DNA of 17,775 nucleotides from JBCBSS01 sp039819065 (GCA_039819065.1 JBCBSS010000157.1:1-17775), one strand, 5' to 3'; numbered from the stretch's first letter, positions 6,420 to 13,772 are shown. The notes: generated by a model from the sequence alone, not told the origin. Program-made: numbers and translations.

Positions 6420-7970
6420 CTATAATTCGTCATTAATCACATTCTCGCCAACTGGAACATACTTTTCCATACCTAAACTGATTGATTCAACGGGCTGCGT
6501 TACGGTGCCCACGTAGTACCACCTTGCCCTGGCTTTATCAGGAAACAATGCTAACTCAAGATAGCCATGATCCCTTAAATTGGCATATTTCAATTGAGGG
6601 TTGATAGGGGAGTTGACAATCTTCTTCTCATGTTCTACGACTATTTCCTTCGAAGATCGCTCGTCGGAGTTGGACGAGTTAATACTTGTGGTTCCGAACT
6701 CAGTAGCAATGGCACCTTCTTTCTCATAACTGCCAAATGGGTCATCTGTGACCTCTAATGCCCATGATGAATGTGTGTCTCCGGTTACGAATACAATATT
6801 CTCAACATTGTTGGATTTGATGAAATCTATGATTTTGGCACGCTCTCCCGGATACCCATCCCATGAATCCAGGTTGATCTTGAAAGAAGGCCAACCCCAA
6901 TTGAGGTAGCTGAATATGACTTGATTACCTATAATCTTCCATTTGGCATCAGATGTAGAAAGCCTTTCTTTGAACCATGTCAATTGCTTTTCACCCAACA
7001 TGCTACGGCTATCATCGGCTATATTCTCAGCTTCGACACTCTCTACTGGCGCCGTTCTACCTTCAAGCCTTTCGTCCATCATGATGAGATCGGCCATGTC
7101 ACCGTAACTAAATGAACGGTATAATGTTGGGTTTTCTCGGACTGGCATCCATTCATAGTACACTTTTCTGGCCGTTTCCCTTCTGACATCATAGCTACCT
7201 TCACCTTCCTGATGATTTTGCGCCCCATCCTTGTAAGAATCATTAGCAATCTCATGGTCATCCCAGATAGTAATAAAAGGATGGTTTTGGTGGGCCGACT
7301 GAAGGTCTTTATCCAATCGATATTGTGCGTAGCGGGTACGGTAGTCCAGCAGTGATATGATTTCATGAGGTGGTTGGTGGAACCTACCTGTCGTAGTATC
7401 ACCATACACTCCTTTGCCATACTCGTAGATGTAGTCACCTAAGTGAATCACCACATCTATATCGGTTAATTCTCCAATTCTACCATAAGCGTTGAAAAAG
7501 CCAGCCTCGTAGTTACTGCAGCTTATCACCACAAACTTCAGGCTGTCAACGTCTCCAGAAGGAGCGGTTTTAGTACGTCCAATAGGAGAGTATTGGTCAT
7601 TGTAAGTGAAGCGGTAGAAGTAACTGGTGTTGGCTTTCAGTCCAGTTACATCGATTTTTACGGTGTAATTACTTTCTAGACCTGTGCTGAAGTCACCACT
7701 CTTGATAATAGTACTAAAACCTTGATCAGTAGCTACTTCCCATTGACCAGTTAATGTAGGAATTGAATCTTCTGGTGTCACCTTAGTCCAAATGATTACC
7801 GCATCATTAAGCGGGTCGCCTGATGCCACACCATGATAGAAAGGCTTGAGTGCAGGATCAAAAGTACTGGCTAAAGGATCCTCAAACTTGCCATATTGGA
7901 TGGTTTCATTTTTGGGAGTTGAACATGCTGCGATGATCAGAATACAGGCAGCAAACCACAGATTCTTCAT
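6420..7970 (-). CDS. PhoD-like metallophosphatase lipoprotein
   Basis: A 516-residue protein. Residues 1-16 form a lipoprotein signal (IIAAC, Cys16). HGVASGDP (46-53) and VIIWTKV (58-64) open the N-terminal PhoD-N (fibronectin-like) domain, to about residue 135. The catalytic metallophosphoesterase part follows with SCSNYEAG (150-157), HLGDYIYEYG (176-185), WDDHEIANDS (236-245) and TGDTHSSW (396-403), which supply the metal ligands of the PhoD family. Family members hydrolyse phosphodiesters or phosphomonoesters outside the cytoplasm and often serve in phosphate scavenging. B. subtilis PhoD is Tat-exported; this one has no twin-Arg and carries a lipoprotein signal, so it is expected to be membrane-anchored in the periplasm or outer membrane. 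A candidate promoter lies at 8000-8031. I saw no clear Pho-box-like repeat. Confidence 0.92.
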   Translation of the reverse strand: MKNLWFAACILIIAACSTPKNETIQYGKFEDPLASTFDPALKPFYHGVASGDPLNDAVIIWTKVTPEDSIPTLTGQWEVATDQGFSTIIKSGDFSTGLESNYTVKIDVTGLKANTSYFYRFTYNDQYSPIGRTKTAPSGDVDSLKFVVISCSNYEAGFFNAYGRIGELTDIDVVIHLGDYIYEYGKGVYGDTTTGRFHQPPHEIISLLDYRTRYAQYRLDKDLQSAHQNHPFITIWDDHEIANDSYKDGAQNHQEGEGSYDVRRETARKVYYEWMPVRENPTLYRSFSYGDMADLIMMDERLEGRTAPVESVEAENIADDSRSMLGEKQLTWFKERLSTSDAKWKIIGNQVIFSYLNWGWPSFKINLDSWDGYPGERAKIIDFIKSNNVENIVFVTGDTHSSWALEVTDDPFGSYEKEGAIATEFGTTSINSSNSDERSSKEIVVEHEKKIVNSPINPQLKYANLRDHGYLELALFPDKARARWYYVGTVTQPVESISLGMEKYVPVGENVINDEL

Positions 7971-7999
7971 TGTATTTGGCTTTGGTCAGTTTAGAATCC

Positions 8000-8031
8000 G
8001 AAAATTACAGCTAGAAAGCAGCCGAGGACAA
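8000..8031 (-). promoter_or_regulatory. Candidate promoter of the PhoD-like gene
   Basis: Read on the minus strand, TTG (8031-8029) is followed 21 bases later by TAATTTTC (8007-8000), 7 of 8 to the Bacteroidota -7 consensus TAnnTTTG. RNA would start near 7993, giving a leader of about 22 bases before the ATG at 7970. Confidence 0.45.
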
Positions 8032-8058
8032 GATTAACGTGTTAAGCGTATGTTAAGA

Positions 8059-8382
8059 CTTGAGAGGTAAGACATAAGATAAAAGATGAAAGACATAAGA
8101 CATAAGACTGGAAACTGTACTTCTAGCTGTCATTGCGAGGAGGTACGACGAAGCAATCTAGTCGATCAATTACGAATCGATGTATATACCGAGTCCTTCT
8201 GAGCAGCAACTTATTGACAGGTTAAGCACCGTTTTAGAAACAAAGAAATAAGTAGAAATATGTAGAATTAGGTAGAAATAAGCTCTAACCAGTAATTACA
8301 CTAAACAGCCAGACCACTTTTAGCACCTTTGGAGACAACTCCAAAGGCCTTCGTTTGCATTTACTTCTACTTATTTCTACCT
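8059..8382. repeat. Composite intergenic repeat, copy 1
   Basis: Three blocks are shared with 12641-12818. First is an A-rich block with AAGACATAAGA at 8069, 8090 and 8097 (the last two overlapping, period 7). Second is a 31-nt core at 8126-8156 (starting GCTGTCATTGCG, ending CGACGAAGCAA), identical to 12695-12725. Third is a GAAATA-TAGAATTA-TAGAAATAAG block with a tail to about 8320 (CAGTAATTACA, CAGACCACTTT). Copy 1 has about 90 extra bases (8157-8245) after the core, and its third block is mirrored at 8365-8382. The core is of the REP-like type with weak dyad symmetry (ATTGC/GCAAT). It fills most of the gene-free stretch 7971-8536. Confidence 0.8.
8270..8382. repeat. Nested inverted repeats within repeat copy 1
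   Basis: Outer arms AGGTAGAAATAAG (8270-8282) and CTTATTTCTACCT (8370-8382) are perfect 13-base complements. An alternative left arm at 8245-8257 pairs perfectly with 8365-8377. Inside lies a perfect 9-bp hairpin, CCTTTGGAG (8326-8334) with CTCCAAAGG (8339-8347), loop ACAA. No T-run follows on either strand, so this is not a standard terminator. Confidence 0.75.
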
Positions 8383-8430
8383 GCTTCCAACTTCTGATAC
8401 CATCAATTGATGATACTATCTCAATCGGGC

Positions 8431-8476
8431 GTCATTCCCTTGCGAACTTGCGTAGCTTGAGAGACTTGGGAATCTC
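8431..8476. repeat. Second REP-like dyad (GTCATTCCC ... GGGAATCTC)
   Basis: ATTCCC (8434-8439) and GGGAAT (8468-8473) bracket 28 bases. The pattern GTCATTCCC...GGGAATC resembles widespread intergenic REP-like elements. A 12-base palindrome CATCAATTGATG sits just before it at 8401-8412. The remainder of 8477-8536 shows nothing further. Confidence 0.4.
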
Positions 8477-8536
8477 TTTATTGGACAAAAGACGTAAGAT
8501 AGTGTTGGCTCACTACCAATGACCCTGTACTAGCAA

Positions 8537-9262
8537 CTATAGCTTGCTTCTCAGTCCCCAAATTTCATAAATAGGCTTACCGCTGCTGCTCTTTCCTCGG
8601 TGGTGCCAGCCATCGTCTTTTAATTCGAAATCAAAGCTCAGTGATGCCCCCACACGAGCGGAGTTGCGGGAAAAGAATTCGATATTCTCGACGTATTTAC
8701 CATCTTCGGTAGTGTAGGTGCCACCTCCGGTACCTAAGAACTCCGTAGTCTCGGTATTATAGGCGATCCACTGAAAGCGCGTTCCTGAGAGTATTTTCAT
8801 AGTAATCCTCGCATTAGGCTGCCGGAAGAACATCTGCCCATTTCTCTCTCGCCCTGTGATGGCCCAGGCACCAAACAACTTACCTGGCTGACCGGTATCC
8901 ACGCGCTTCCATTCCTCTTTACTATCTATAAAGCTTAATTGCTTATTATCCACTGAGAAATAGCTGGAAACTGTAGTACCGACCAAATCGGGGTTTTCCG
9001 TATTGAATTCTATCTTTTCGTAGATGGTATCACCTTTCACATACCAACTGCCTCCAATTGTGCTGATGAATCTCTTTCCAGACTGGTCGAACTTCGCCAC
9101 TGAGAAGTAACCGTCAGTGACGATACCGATACCCTTATAAGCGCCCTTGTCGTCTTTGTAATCCCTTTGCCAGGCACCAAGAATCAGTTGTTCTTTGGAC
9201 TGGGCCAAGATTCCGGAGACGATGAAACACGCAAAACATATGGTTGTGATTGTTCTAATCAT
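8537..9262 (-). CDS. Exported protein with two lipocalin-like repeats
   Basis: I place the start at the ATG at 9262 (241 residues), not the in-frame ATG at 9316: the later start opens directly into a signal peptide (MIRTITTICF to GILAQ), and a good candidate promoter at 9286-9317 would overlap the earlier start. The mature protein contains two similar beta-rich domains. The first begins LILGAWQRD, has DGYFSV and GGSWYV, and ends EEWKRVD; the second begins KLFGAWAIT, has GTGGGTYT and ends IYEIWGL. Each repeats the L-x-GAW opening and a closing Trp strand, as in lipocalin-like, DUF4488-type exported proteins annotated only as 'membrane or secreted protein'. Ligand and role are unknown. It is divergent from the pullulanase gene, sharing the 9263-9408 control region. 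Confidence 0.75.
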   Translation of the reverse strand: MIRTITTICFACFIVSGILAQSKEQLILGAWQRDYKDDKGAYKGIGIVTDGYFSVAKFDQSGKRFISTIGGSWYVKGDTIYEKIEFNTENPDLVGTTVSSYFSVDNKQLSFIDSKEEWKRVDTGQPGKLFGAWAITGRERNGQMFFRQPNARITMKILSGTRFQWIAYNTETTEFLGTGGGTYTTEDGKYVENIEFFSRNSARVGASLSFDFELKDDGWHHRGKSSSGKPIYEIWGLRSKL

Positions 9263-9285
9263 TATTGATAAAAGTTTTCCCTGTT

Positions 9286-9317
9286 GAAATTTAGTCATAG
9301 GCAGGGACTTAATCAAA
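9286..9317 (-). promoter_or_regulatory. Candidate promoter of the lipocalin-like gene
   Basis: On the minus strand TTTG (9317-9314) and TAAATTTC (9293-9286, 7 of 8 to TAnnTTTG) are separated by 20 bases, the usual Bacteroidota spacing. RNA would start near 9279, about 17 bases before the ATG at 9262. This argues against the longer reading frame starting at 9316. Confidence 0.5.
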
Positions 9318-9408
9318 ATACTGTTCTATCTGCCATTGACATAAAAGAAACAGTGTGTTTCTCGCCCCTTTTACTATTTTGCGTAGCCAACTGCCAAATG
9401 AGATCAAC

Positions 9409-11409
9409 ATGAAAAAACTGTTAGCCGTATTAATCATCTCATCTATGATTCAAGCCTGTCAAACGACCTCGGAGAAGACCAGCGATTCACAGGAGCCTTA
9501 TCCTGAATATGCCGGAGAAGACCTAGGACTGACCTATTCGTCTGCATCTTCGACATTCAAGATTTGGTCACCGACTGCAACAGCCGTTTCACTTCACCTA
9601 TACGAGAAAGGGGAAGGCGATAACCGTACAGAAACCGTGAAGATGGAAAAAGCACTAAACGGTGTTTGGGAAGCCGTGGTTGACCGTGACCTGAAAGGCT
9701 TGTTCTACACTTTTCAAGTAGAAACAGAAAGCGGTAAGTTGGAAGAAACACCGGGTATCTATGCTAAGGCCGTGGGCGTAAATGGTTTGAGAGCTGGTAT
9801 AATCGATCTCGATGCAACTGATCCGGAAGGCTGGAAGAGTTATTCAAGACCTCAACTCGAATCACCTAACGATATCATTCTCTATGAGTTGCACGTGCGA
9901 GATATCACTTCACACCCCAGTTCTGGCAGTAGTATTCCCGGCAAGTACACGGGGTTAGTAGAACAAGGTACAAAGAGTCAGGAAGGGCTCGCCACGGGCA
10001 TAGACCATATCAAAGCGCTTGGTGTAACGCACGTTCACCTTTTACCTTCTTTCGATCACCGTTCTATCGATGAAAGCAACCTTGACTCCGCTCAGTTTAA
10101 CTGGGGCTATGATCCTCAGAATTACAATGTACCTGAAGGATCATATGCATCAGATCCTTATGATCCAGCGGTTAGAATTAAGGAATTCAAACAGATGGTG
10201 AAGGGGTTCCATGAGCAAGGGATTCGGGTCATTTTAGATGTGGTTTACAACCATACTGGTATTACTGAGAATTCTAATTTCAACTTGGAAGTGCCTCAGT
10301 ATTACTACCGACTGAAGGAAGACGGTAGCTGGTCGGACGCGTCTGCTTGTGGCAATGAAACTGCTTCGGAAAAAGCCATGATGAGGAAATTCATCATCGA
10401 GTCTTGTAAGTACTGGGTGGAAGAATATCATATTGACGGCTTTAGATTCGACCTGATGGGCATACATGATCTGGAGACCATGAACATGGTGACAGATGCA
10501 TTACATACCATTGACCCCTCTATCTATGTCTACGGCGAAGGCTGGACGGCAGGAGAGAGCCCATTGCCAGATTCACTTAAAGCATTGAAGGCTAACGTGC
10601 TAGATCTTAAGGCCGTAGCTGCCTTCAGTGACGACCTAAGGGATGGTATCAAAGGCTCCGTTTTTGATGATTTAAGTAAGGCGTTTGTCAATGGCGGGGA
10701 AGGAGCAGAGGAGAGTATCAAGTTCGGTGTGGTAGCTTCTACGGAACACCCTCAGCTGGATTACAGCAAAGTGAATTATTCTAAAACTCATTGGTCTAAT
10801 CAGCCTGCCCAAACCATCAGTTATGTAAGCTGCCATGATAACCATACTTTGTTCGATAAACTGACTATTTCTACAGAAGGAAAGGCGAGTGACGAAGAGA
10901 TCAAAAAGATGCATAAACTGGCCAATGCCATCGTGCTTACCTCCCAAGGGGTACCTTTCCTTCATGCAGGGGTAGAAATGATGCGCACCAAATATGGCGA
11001 ACACAACTCTTACAACAAGCCAGATTCGGTGAACCAAATTCTATGGCATTGGAAATCAGAAAACAAAGATGTGTTTGACTATCATCAAGATTTGATCACC
11101 TTGAGAAAAGCACATCCAGCTTTTAGAATGGCCACCACAGAAATGATCTCCCAAAACCTCAAGTTCATGGATGGGCTGCCTGAAAAGGTAGTAGCCTACC
11201 AAATCAATGGTACAGCCGTTGGTGATGACTGGAGTGAGATCATGGTCATTTACAATGCCAATAAATCACTGGTAGAACTGAATGTTGAAGAAGGAAACTG
11301 GACTTTGGTAGCCAATGGAGAGAAAGTAGACAGTGCTGGTATGCAGAACATCAACGGTGGAAAGGTTGAAGTTCCTGCACTTTCTGCGTGGATATTATAT
11401 AAGTCTTAA
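9409..11409 (+). CDS. pulA: Type I pullulanase (GH13_14) lipoprotein
   Basis: Starting at the ATG at 9409 gives 666 residues with a lipoprotein signal (MKKLLAVLIISSMIQAC, Cys17); an in-frame ATG at 9355 would bury that signal, so it is rejected. Residues about 38-120 form a CBM48-type N-terminal domain (FKIWSPTA, 50-57). The GH13 barrel follows: YELHVRD (159-165), FNWGYDP (230-236, the type I pullulanase signature, usually YNWGYDP), DVVYNHT (277-283), GFRFDLM (344-350, nucleophile Asp348), YGEGW (375-379, acid Glu377) and SCHDNHT (474-480, Asp477). It cleaves alpha-1,6 branches in pullulan, starch or glycogen fragments; lipid anchoring points to periplasmic or outer-membrane action. No SusC/SusD pair is visible. 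A serine hydrolase gene follows 40 bases on. Confidence 0.93.
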   Translation: MKKLLAVLIISSMIQACQTTSEKTSDSQEPYPEYAGEDLGLTYSSASSTFKIWSPTATAVSLHLYEKGEGDNRTETVKMEKALNGVWEAVVDRDLKGLFYTFQVETESGKLEETPGIYAKAVGVNGLRAGIIDLDATDPEGWKSYSRPQLESPNDIILYELHVRDITSHPSSGSSIPGKYTGLVEQGTKSQEGLATGIDHIKALGVTHVHLLPSFDHRSIDESNLDSAQFNWGYDPQNYNVPEGSYASDPYDPAVRIKEFKQMVKGFHEQGIRVILDVVYNHTGITENSNFNLEVPQYYYRLKEDGSWSDASACGNETASEKAMMRKFIIESCKYWVEEYHIDGFRFDLMGIHDLETMNMVTDALHTIDPSIYVYGEGWTAGESPLPDSLKALKANVLDLKAVAAFSDDLRDGIKGSVFDDLSKAFVNGGEGAEESIKFGVVASTEHPQLDYSKVNYSKTHWSNQPAQTISYVSCHDNHTLFDKLTISTEGKASDEEIKKMHKLANAIVLTSQGVPFLHAGVEMMRTKYGEHNSYNKPDSVNQILWHWKSENKDVFDYHQDLITLRKAHPAFRMATTEMISQNLKFMDGLPEKVVAYQINGTAVGDDWSEIMVIYNANKSLVELNVEEGNWTLVANGEKVDSAGMQNINGGKVEVPALSAWILYKS

Positions 11410-11449
11410 CGTCTGACTCCTTTTATTATTCTAATCAAGACCTCTTACT

Positions 11450-12625
11450 ATGTCAATTAAGAAAACTTCCGTTTACCTGTTTTTCATTAGCGTCGCACTT
11501 GGGCTAGTTAGTTCAACTAGTTTACAGGCACAAAAGGATTATTACCCACCACGTGGTCAATGGGAAGAACGAGATCCCAAATCACTCAAGGTAAACGCCA
11601 ACAAACTCAATGAAGCCATACAGTTTGCTCAGGCCAATGAATACAGTGGAGAGAAAGATCTCAGGTTGGCCATTCTAAAAGGCTTTGCGCGAGAACCATT
11701 TCACAAAATTTTAGGGCCTACTAAAAGAAGGGGTGGACCGGCCGGTGTGATCTTGAAAGACGGCTACATCATAGCCAAATGGGGTGATGTAGAACGGGTT
11801 GATATGACATTTAGTGTAACTAAGAGCTATTTATCCACCACGGCTGGATTGGCACTGGACGAAGGGTTGATTAAGAGTGTGGATGATAAGGTGGCGGATT
11901 ATGTCTGGGATGGTACTTTCAGAAGTGAACATAACCAGAAAATCCGTTGGAGGGACTTGCTGAATCAGTCTTCAGATTGGTCAGGAGAGTTGTTCGGGAT
12001 ATCTGACTGGGCAGATAGACCACCAAGAGAAGGCGGTATTGATGAGTGGAAAGCCAGGGCTTTGAATGAGCCTGGTTCGAGGTTCGAGTATAACGATGTT
12101 CGCGTAAACGTTTTAGCCTATTCACTGCTGCAAGTCTGGCGAAAGCCATTACCTCAAGTGATCAAAGAAAAGGTGATGGATCCGATTGGCGCTTCCACTA
12201 CCTGGCGATGGTTTGGTTATGACCATTCGTGGGTGAATGTGGATGGTAACAAAGTGCAATCAGTAAGTGGTGGTGGTCATTCTGGTGGAGGGCTTTTCAT
12301 TAATACGCTAGATCATGCACGCTTTGGCTTGCTTTTCCAACGCAATGGCAAATGGAATGGAGAGCAATTGCTTTCTGAGAATTGGATTAAAATGATTCAA
12401 GAACCTTCAACAGCTTACGATAGCTACGGCTTTATGTGGTGGTTGAATCAAGGCCCTAGAAGTTGGAAACAGGACGGTGTGTCAGAAAACATCTATTATG
12501 CTGCCGGCTTTGGCGGTAATTATATCGTAGTCGACAATGAACACGGCATAGTCGTAGTGACCCGCTGGTTGGAACCTTCCAAAATAGGGGAGATGATGAA
12601 GAAAGTGGTGGACGCTGTGAAGTAG
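11450..12625 (+). CDS. Exported class C beta-lactamase-like serine hydrolase
   Basis: A 391-residue protein with a signal peptide (residues 1-28, ending SLQAQ). It belongs to the beta-lactamase class C/serine hydrolase fold. The S-x-x-K nucleophile motif is SVTK (122-125). The usual Y-x-N motif reads YND (214-216), so the Asn is shifted to Asp. HSGGGLF (277-283) takes the place of the KTG strand motif. WRDLLNQSSDW (167-177) and GGNYIVVDNEHGIVVVTRW (355-373) are typical of family members annotated only as serine hydrolase. Substrates may be esters, peptides or D-amino acid compounds; beta-lactam resistance is not implied. It follows the pullulanase by 40 bases on the same strand without an obvious terminator, so the two are probably co-transcribed. 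Confidence 0.88.
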   Translation: MSIKKTSVYLFFISVALGLVSSTSLQAQKDYYPPRGQWEERDPKSLKVNANKLNEAIQFAQANEYSGEKDLRLAILKGFAREPFHKILGPTKRRGGPAGVILKDGYIIAKWGDVERVDMTFSVTKSYLSTTAGLALDEGLIKSVDDKVADYVWDGTFRSEHNQKIRWRDLLNQSSDWSGELFGISDWADRPPREGGIDEWKARALNEPGSRFEYNDVRVNVLAYSLLQVWRKPLPQVIKEKVMDPIGASTTWRWFGYDHSWVNVDGNKVQSVSGGGHSGGGLFINTLDHARFGLLFQRNGKWNGEQLLSENWIKMIQEPSTAYDSYGFMWWLNQGPRSWKQDGVSENIYYAAGFGGNYIVVDNEHGIVVVTRWLEPSKIGEMMKKVVDAVK

Positions 12626-12640
12626 ATATTAGTATTGAGA

Positions 12641-12818
12641 TATTAGACATAAGAAGAAAGACAAAAGAAATAAGATCAGGATACCATCATTTTGGCTGTC
12701 ATTGCGAGGAGGTACGACGAAGCAAACTCGAAGATAAGGGAGAGCAGAAACTCGAAATATTTAGAATTAACTAGAAATAAGCTTTAAGCAGTAATTACAA
12801 TAGTAATCAGACCACTTT
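12641..12818. repeat. Composite intergenic repeat, copy 2
   Basis: A diverged and shorter copy of 8059-8382. It holds TAGACATAAGA (12644-12654) in an A-rich block, the 31-nt core (12695-12725) identical to 8126-8156, and a block reading CGAAATATTTAGAATTA (12753-12769), then CTAGAAATAAGCTTTAAGCA and GTAATTACA to CAGACCACTTT (about 12818), about 80% like copy 1 by eye. The extra segment and the mirrored right arm of copy 1 are absent. It lies between the serine hydrolase stop and the tetR control region. Confidence 0.8.
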
Positions 12819-12906
12819 GTCGATTTTCTTGAGACTTAATATGTTGGTTTTAAATACATAAAATGAGGTGACGTGAACTGAAGATGTTTAGCAGTTTCGT
12901 TGCTCT

Positions 12907-12938
12907 GGGGAGTTTTCTCCCGACGTGTCCGGGAGGAA
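12907..12938 (+). other. Two mutually exclusive hairpins (GGGAG-CTCCC-GGGAG)
   Basis: CTCCC (12917-12921) can pair with GGGAG (12908-12912, loop TTTT) or, better, with the downstream CGGGAG (12930-12935, loop ACGTGTC; the stem extends with UUU/GAA pairs including one wobble). Both cannot form at once. It lies about 210 bases before tetR. An open frame of 44 codons (12884-13018) spans it but has no supporting features. The rest of 12819-13070 shows nothing I can name. Confidence 0.4.
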
Positions 12939-13076
12939 TACAAGCGGGTAAAAACAGCAAAGGTTTTCAGAGAATTATAAAACACTTCATAAGCTACGGT
13001 TTGGTAAGTACTTATTAAAGTAGGTGGCTTTTTAGGTTACTACAGATACCTAGTTGATCATATAAAGAAATTCAAA

Positions 13077-13096
13077 AACATACTAACTAGTTTGTT
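13077..13096 (+). promoter_or_regulatory. Predicted TetR operator O1
   Basis: AACATACTAACTAGTTTGTT is an imperfect palindrome 52 bases before the tetR start. Over 24 bases it differs from O3 at three positions. It is the weakest of the three copies by symmetry. Confidence 0.65.
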
Positions 13097-13125
13097 TTTA
13101 TAACATAGAATGTTTTAATTCGTAA

Positions 13126-13145
13126 AACATACCAATTAGTATGTT
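13126..13145 (+). promoter_or_regulatory. Predicted TetR operator O2 at the tetR start codon
   Basis: AACATACCAATTAGTATGTT is a near-perfect palindrome ending 2 bases before the tetR ATG at 13148. Over 22 bases it is the exact reverse complement of O3. Binding here would block transcription or early elongation of tetR, which points to autoregulation. A half-size palindrome AACATAGAATGTT (13102-13114) lies between O1 and O2. Confidence 0.75.
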
Positions 13146-13147
13146 CA

Positions 13148-13738
13148 ATGGGTAAAGCTGAAAACACAAGATTCAATATTCTCACCACCGCATTCAATGC
13201 TATATACCAACATGGTTACCAGGCTACCAGCATTGATGATATCATAGAGCAAACGGACGTCACCAAGGGAGCTTTCTACTATCATTTTAAGAATAAGGAA
13301 AGCATGGGTGTTGCGGTGATGCTGGAGGTAATCTACCCTGGACTTTACAAGTCATTGATAGAGCCACTGGAACATTCGGATGATCCGATAGTCGATATTT
13401 ATGAAGTCATAGAACGGTTTATGCTGGATACGACCAAGCATCAAATCAAATTCGGTTGTCCAACCAATAATATCATTCAAGAGATGGCGCCCTTGAGTGA
13501 ATCCTTCAGAAAGCCATTACTCAATACGCTCAAGCGATGGCAAGAAACGATTGCCAAAGCACTGGAAAGAGGAAAATCTCAAGGCAAAGTGGCAGAGGGT
13601 GTCGATGCAGATGCAGCGTCTCAATTTATTGTGGCCGGATATGAAGGAGCCAGAAGCTTGGGGAAAGTATTTCAAAATAAAACTTACTATAAACAATACT
13701 TAAGCCAATTGAAAAACTACCTGGAGAGCTTGAGTTAA
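13148..13738 (+). CDS. TetR/AcrR-family transcriptional regulator
   Basis: A 196-residue cytoplasmic DNA-binding protein. The N-terminal helix-turn-helix is clear: ILTTAFNAIYQHGYQATS (11-28) leads into IDDIIEQTDVTKGAFYYHF (29-47), with the recognition helix at TKGAFYYHF and then KNKESMG. The C-terminal part (about 60-196) is the usual all-helical ligand and dimer domain, with no match I can assign to a ligand. Length is normal. TetR proteins are usually repressors released by a small molecule. The 20-bp palindromes at 13077, 13126 and 13753 flank this gene, so it probably represses itself and the following operon. The ATG at 13148 is chosen because it gives a normal N terminus; no Shine-Dalgarno is seen, as is common in Bacteroidota. 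Confidence 0.92.
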   Translation: MGKAENTRFNILTTAFNAIYQHGYQATSIDDIIEQTDVTKGAFYYHFKNKESMGVAVMLEVIYPGLYKSLIEPLEHSDDPIVDIYEVIERFMLDTTKHQIKFGCPTNNIIQEMAPLSESFRKPLLNTLKRWQETIAKALERGKSQGKVAEGVDADAASQFIVAGYEGARSLGKVFQNKTYYKQYLSQLKNYLESLS

Positions 13739-13752
13739 TTTTTTTAACCAAA

Positions 13753-13772
13753 AACATACTAATTGGTATGTT
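13753..13772 (+). promoter_or_regulatory. Predicted TetR operator O3 overlapping the downstream promoter
   Basis: AACATACTAATTGGTATGTT lies in the 50-base gap between tetR and the NTF2-like gene. Its right half contains TATGTTTT (13767-13774), 7 of 8 to the -7 consensus TAnnTTTG, placing RNA start near 13781, just before the ATG at 13789. A bound repressor would cover this promoter element. The -33 region is only T-rich. Confidence 0.75.

Noticed and set aside
7079..7438. 119-codon minus-strand frame
   Set aside because: Same strand but another frame within the PhoD-like gene; no family features.
8059..8112. CRISPR-like short repeats (AAGACATAAGA)
   Set aside because: The units overlap with a 7-base period and have no spacers; this is a simple A-rich tandem repeat.
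8326..8347. Rho-independent terminator
   Set aside because: The 9-bp hairpin is strong but no T-run follows on either strand.
9263..9316. Longer N terminus for the lipocalin-like protein from ATG 9316
   Set aside because: It buries the signal peptide and overlaps a well-spaced candidate promoter.
9355..9408. Longer N terminus for the pullulanase from an upstream ATG
   Set aside because: It would place 18 polar residues before a clean lipoprotein signal peptide; the ATG at 9409 fits better.
10672..11037. 121-codon minus-strand frame
   Set aside because: Antisense shadow of the pullulanase catalytic region, which has all its motifs in the plus frame.
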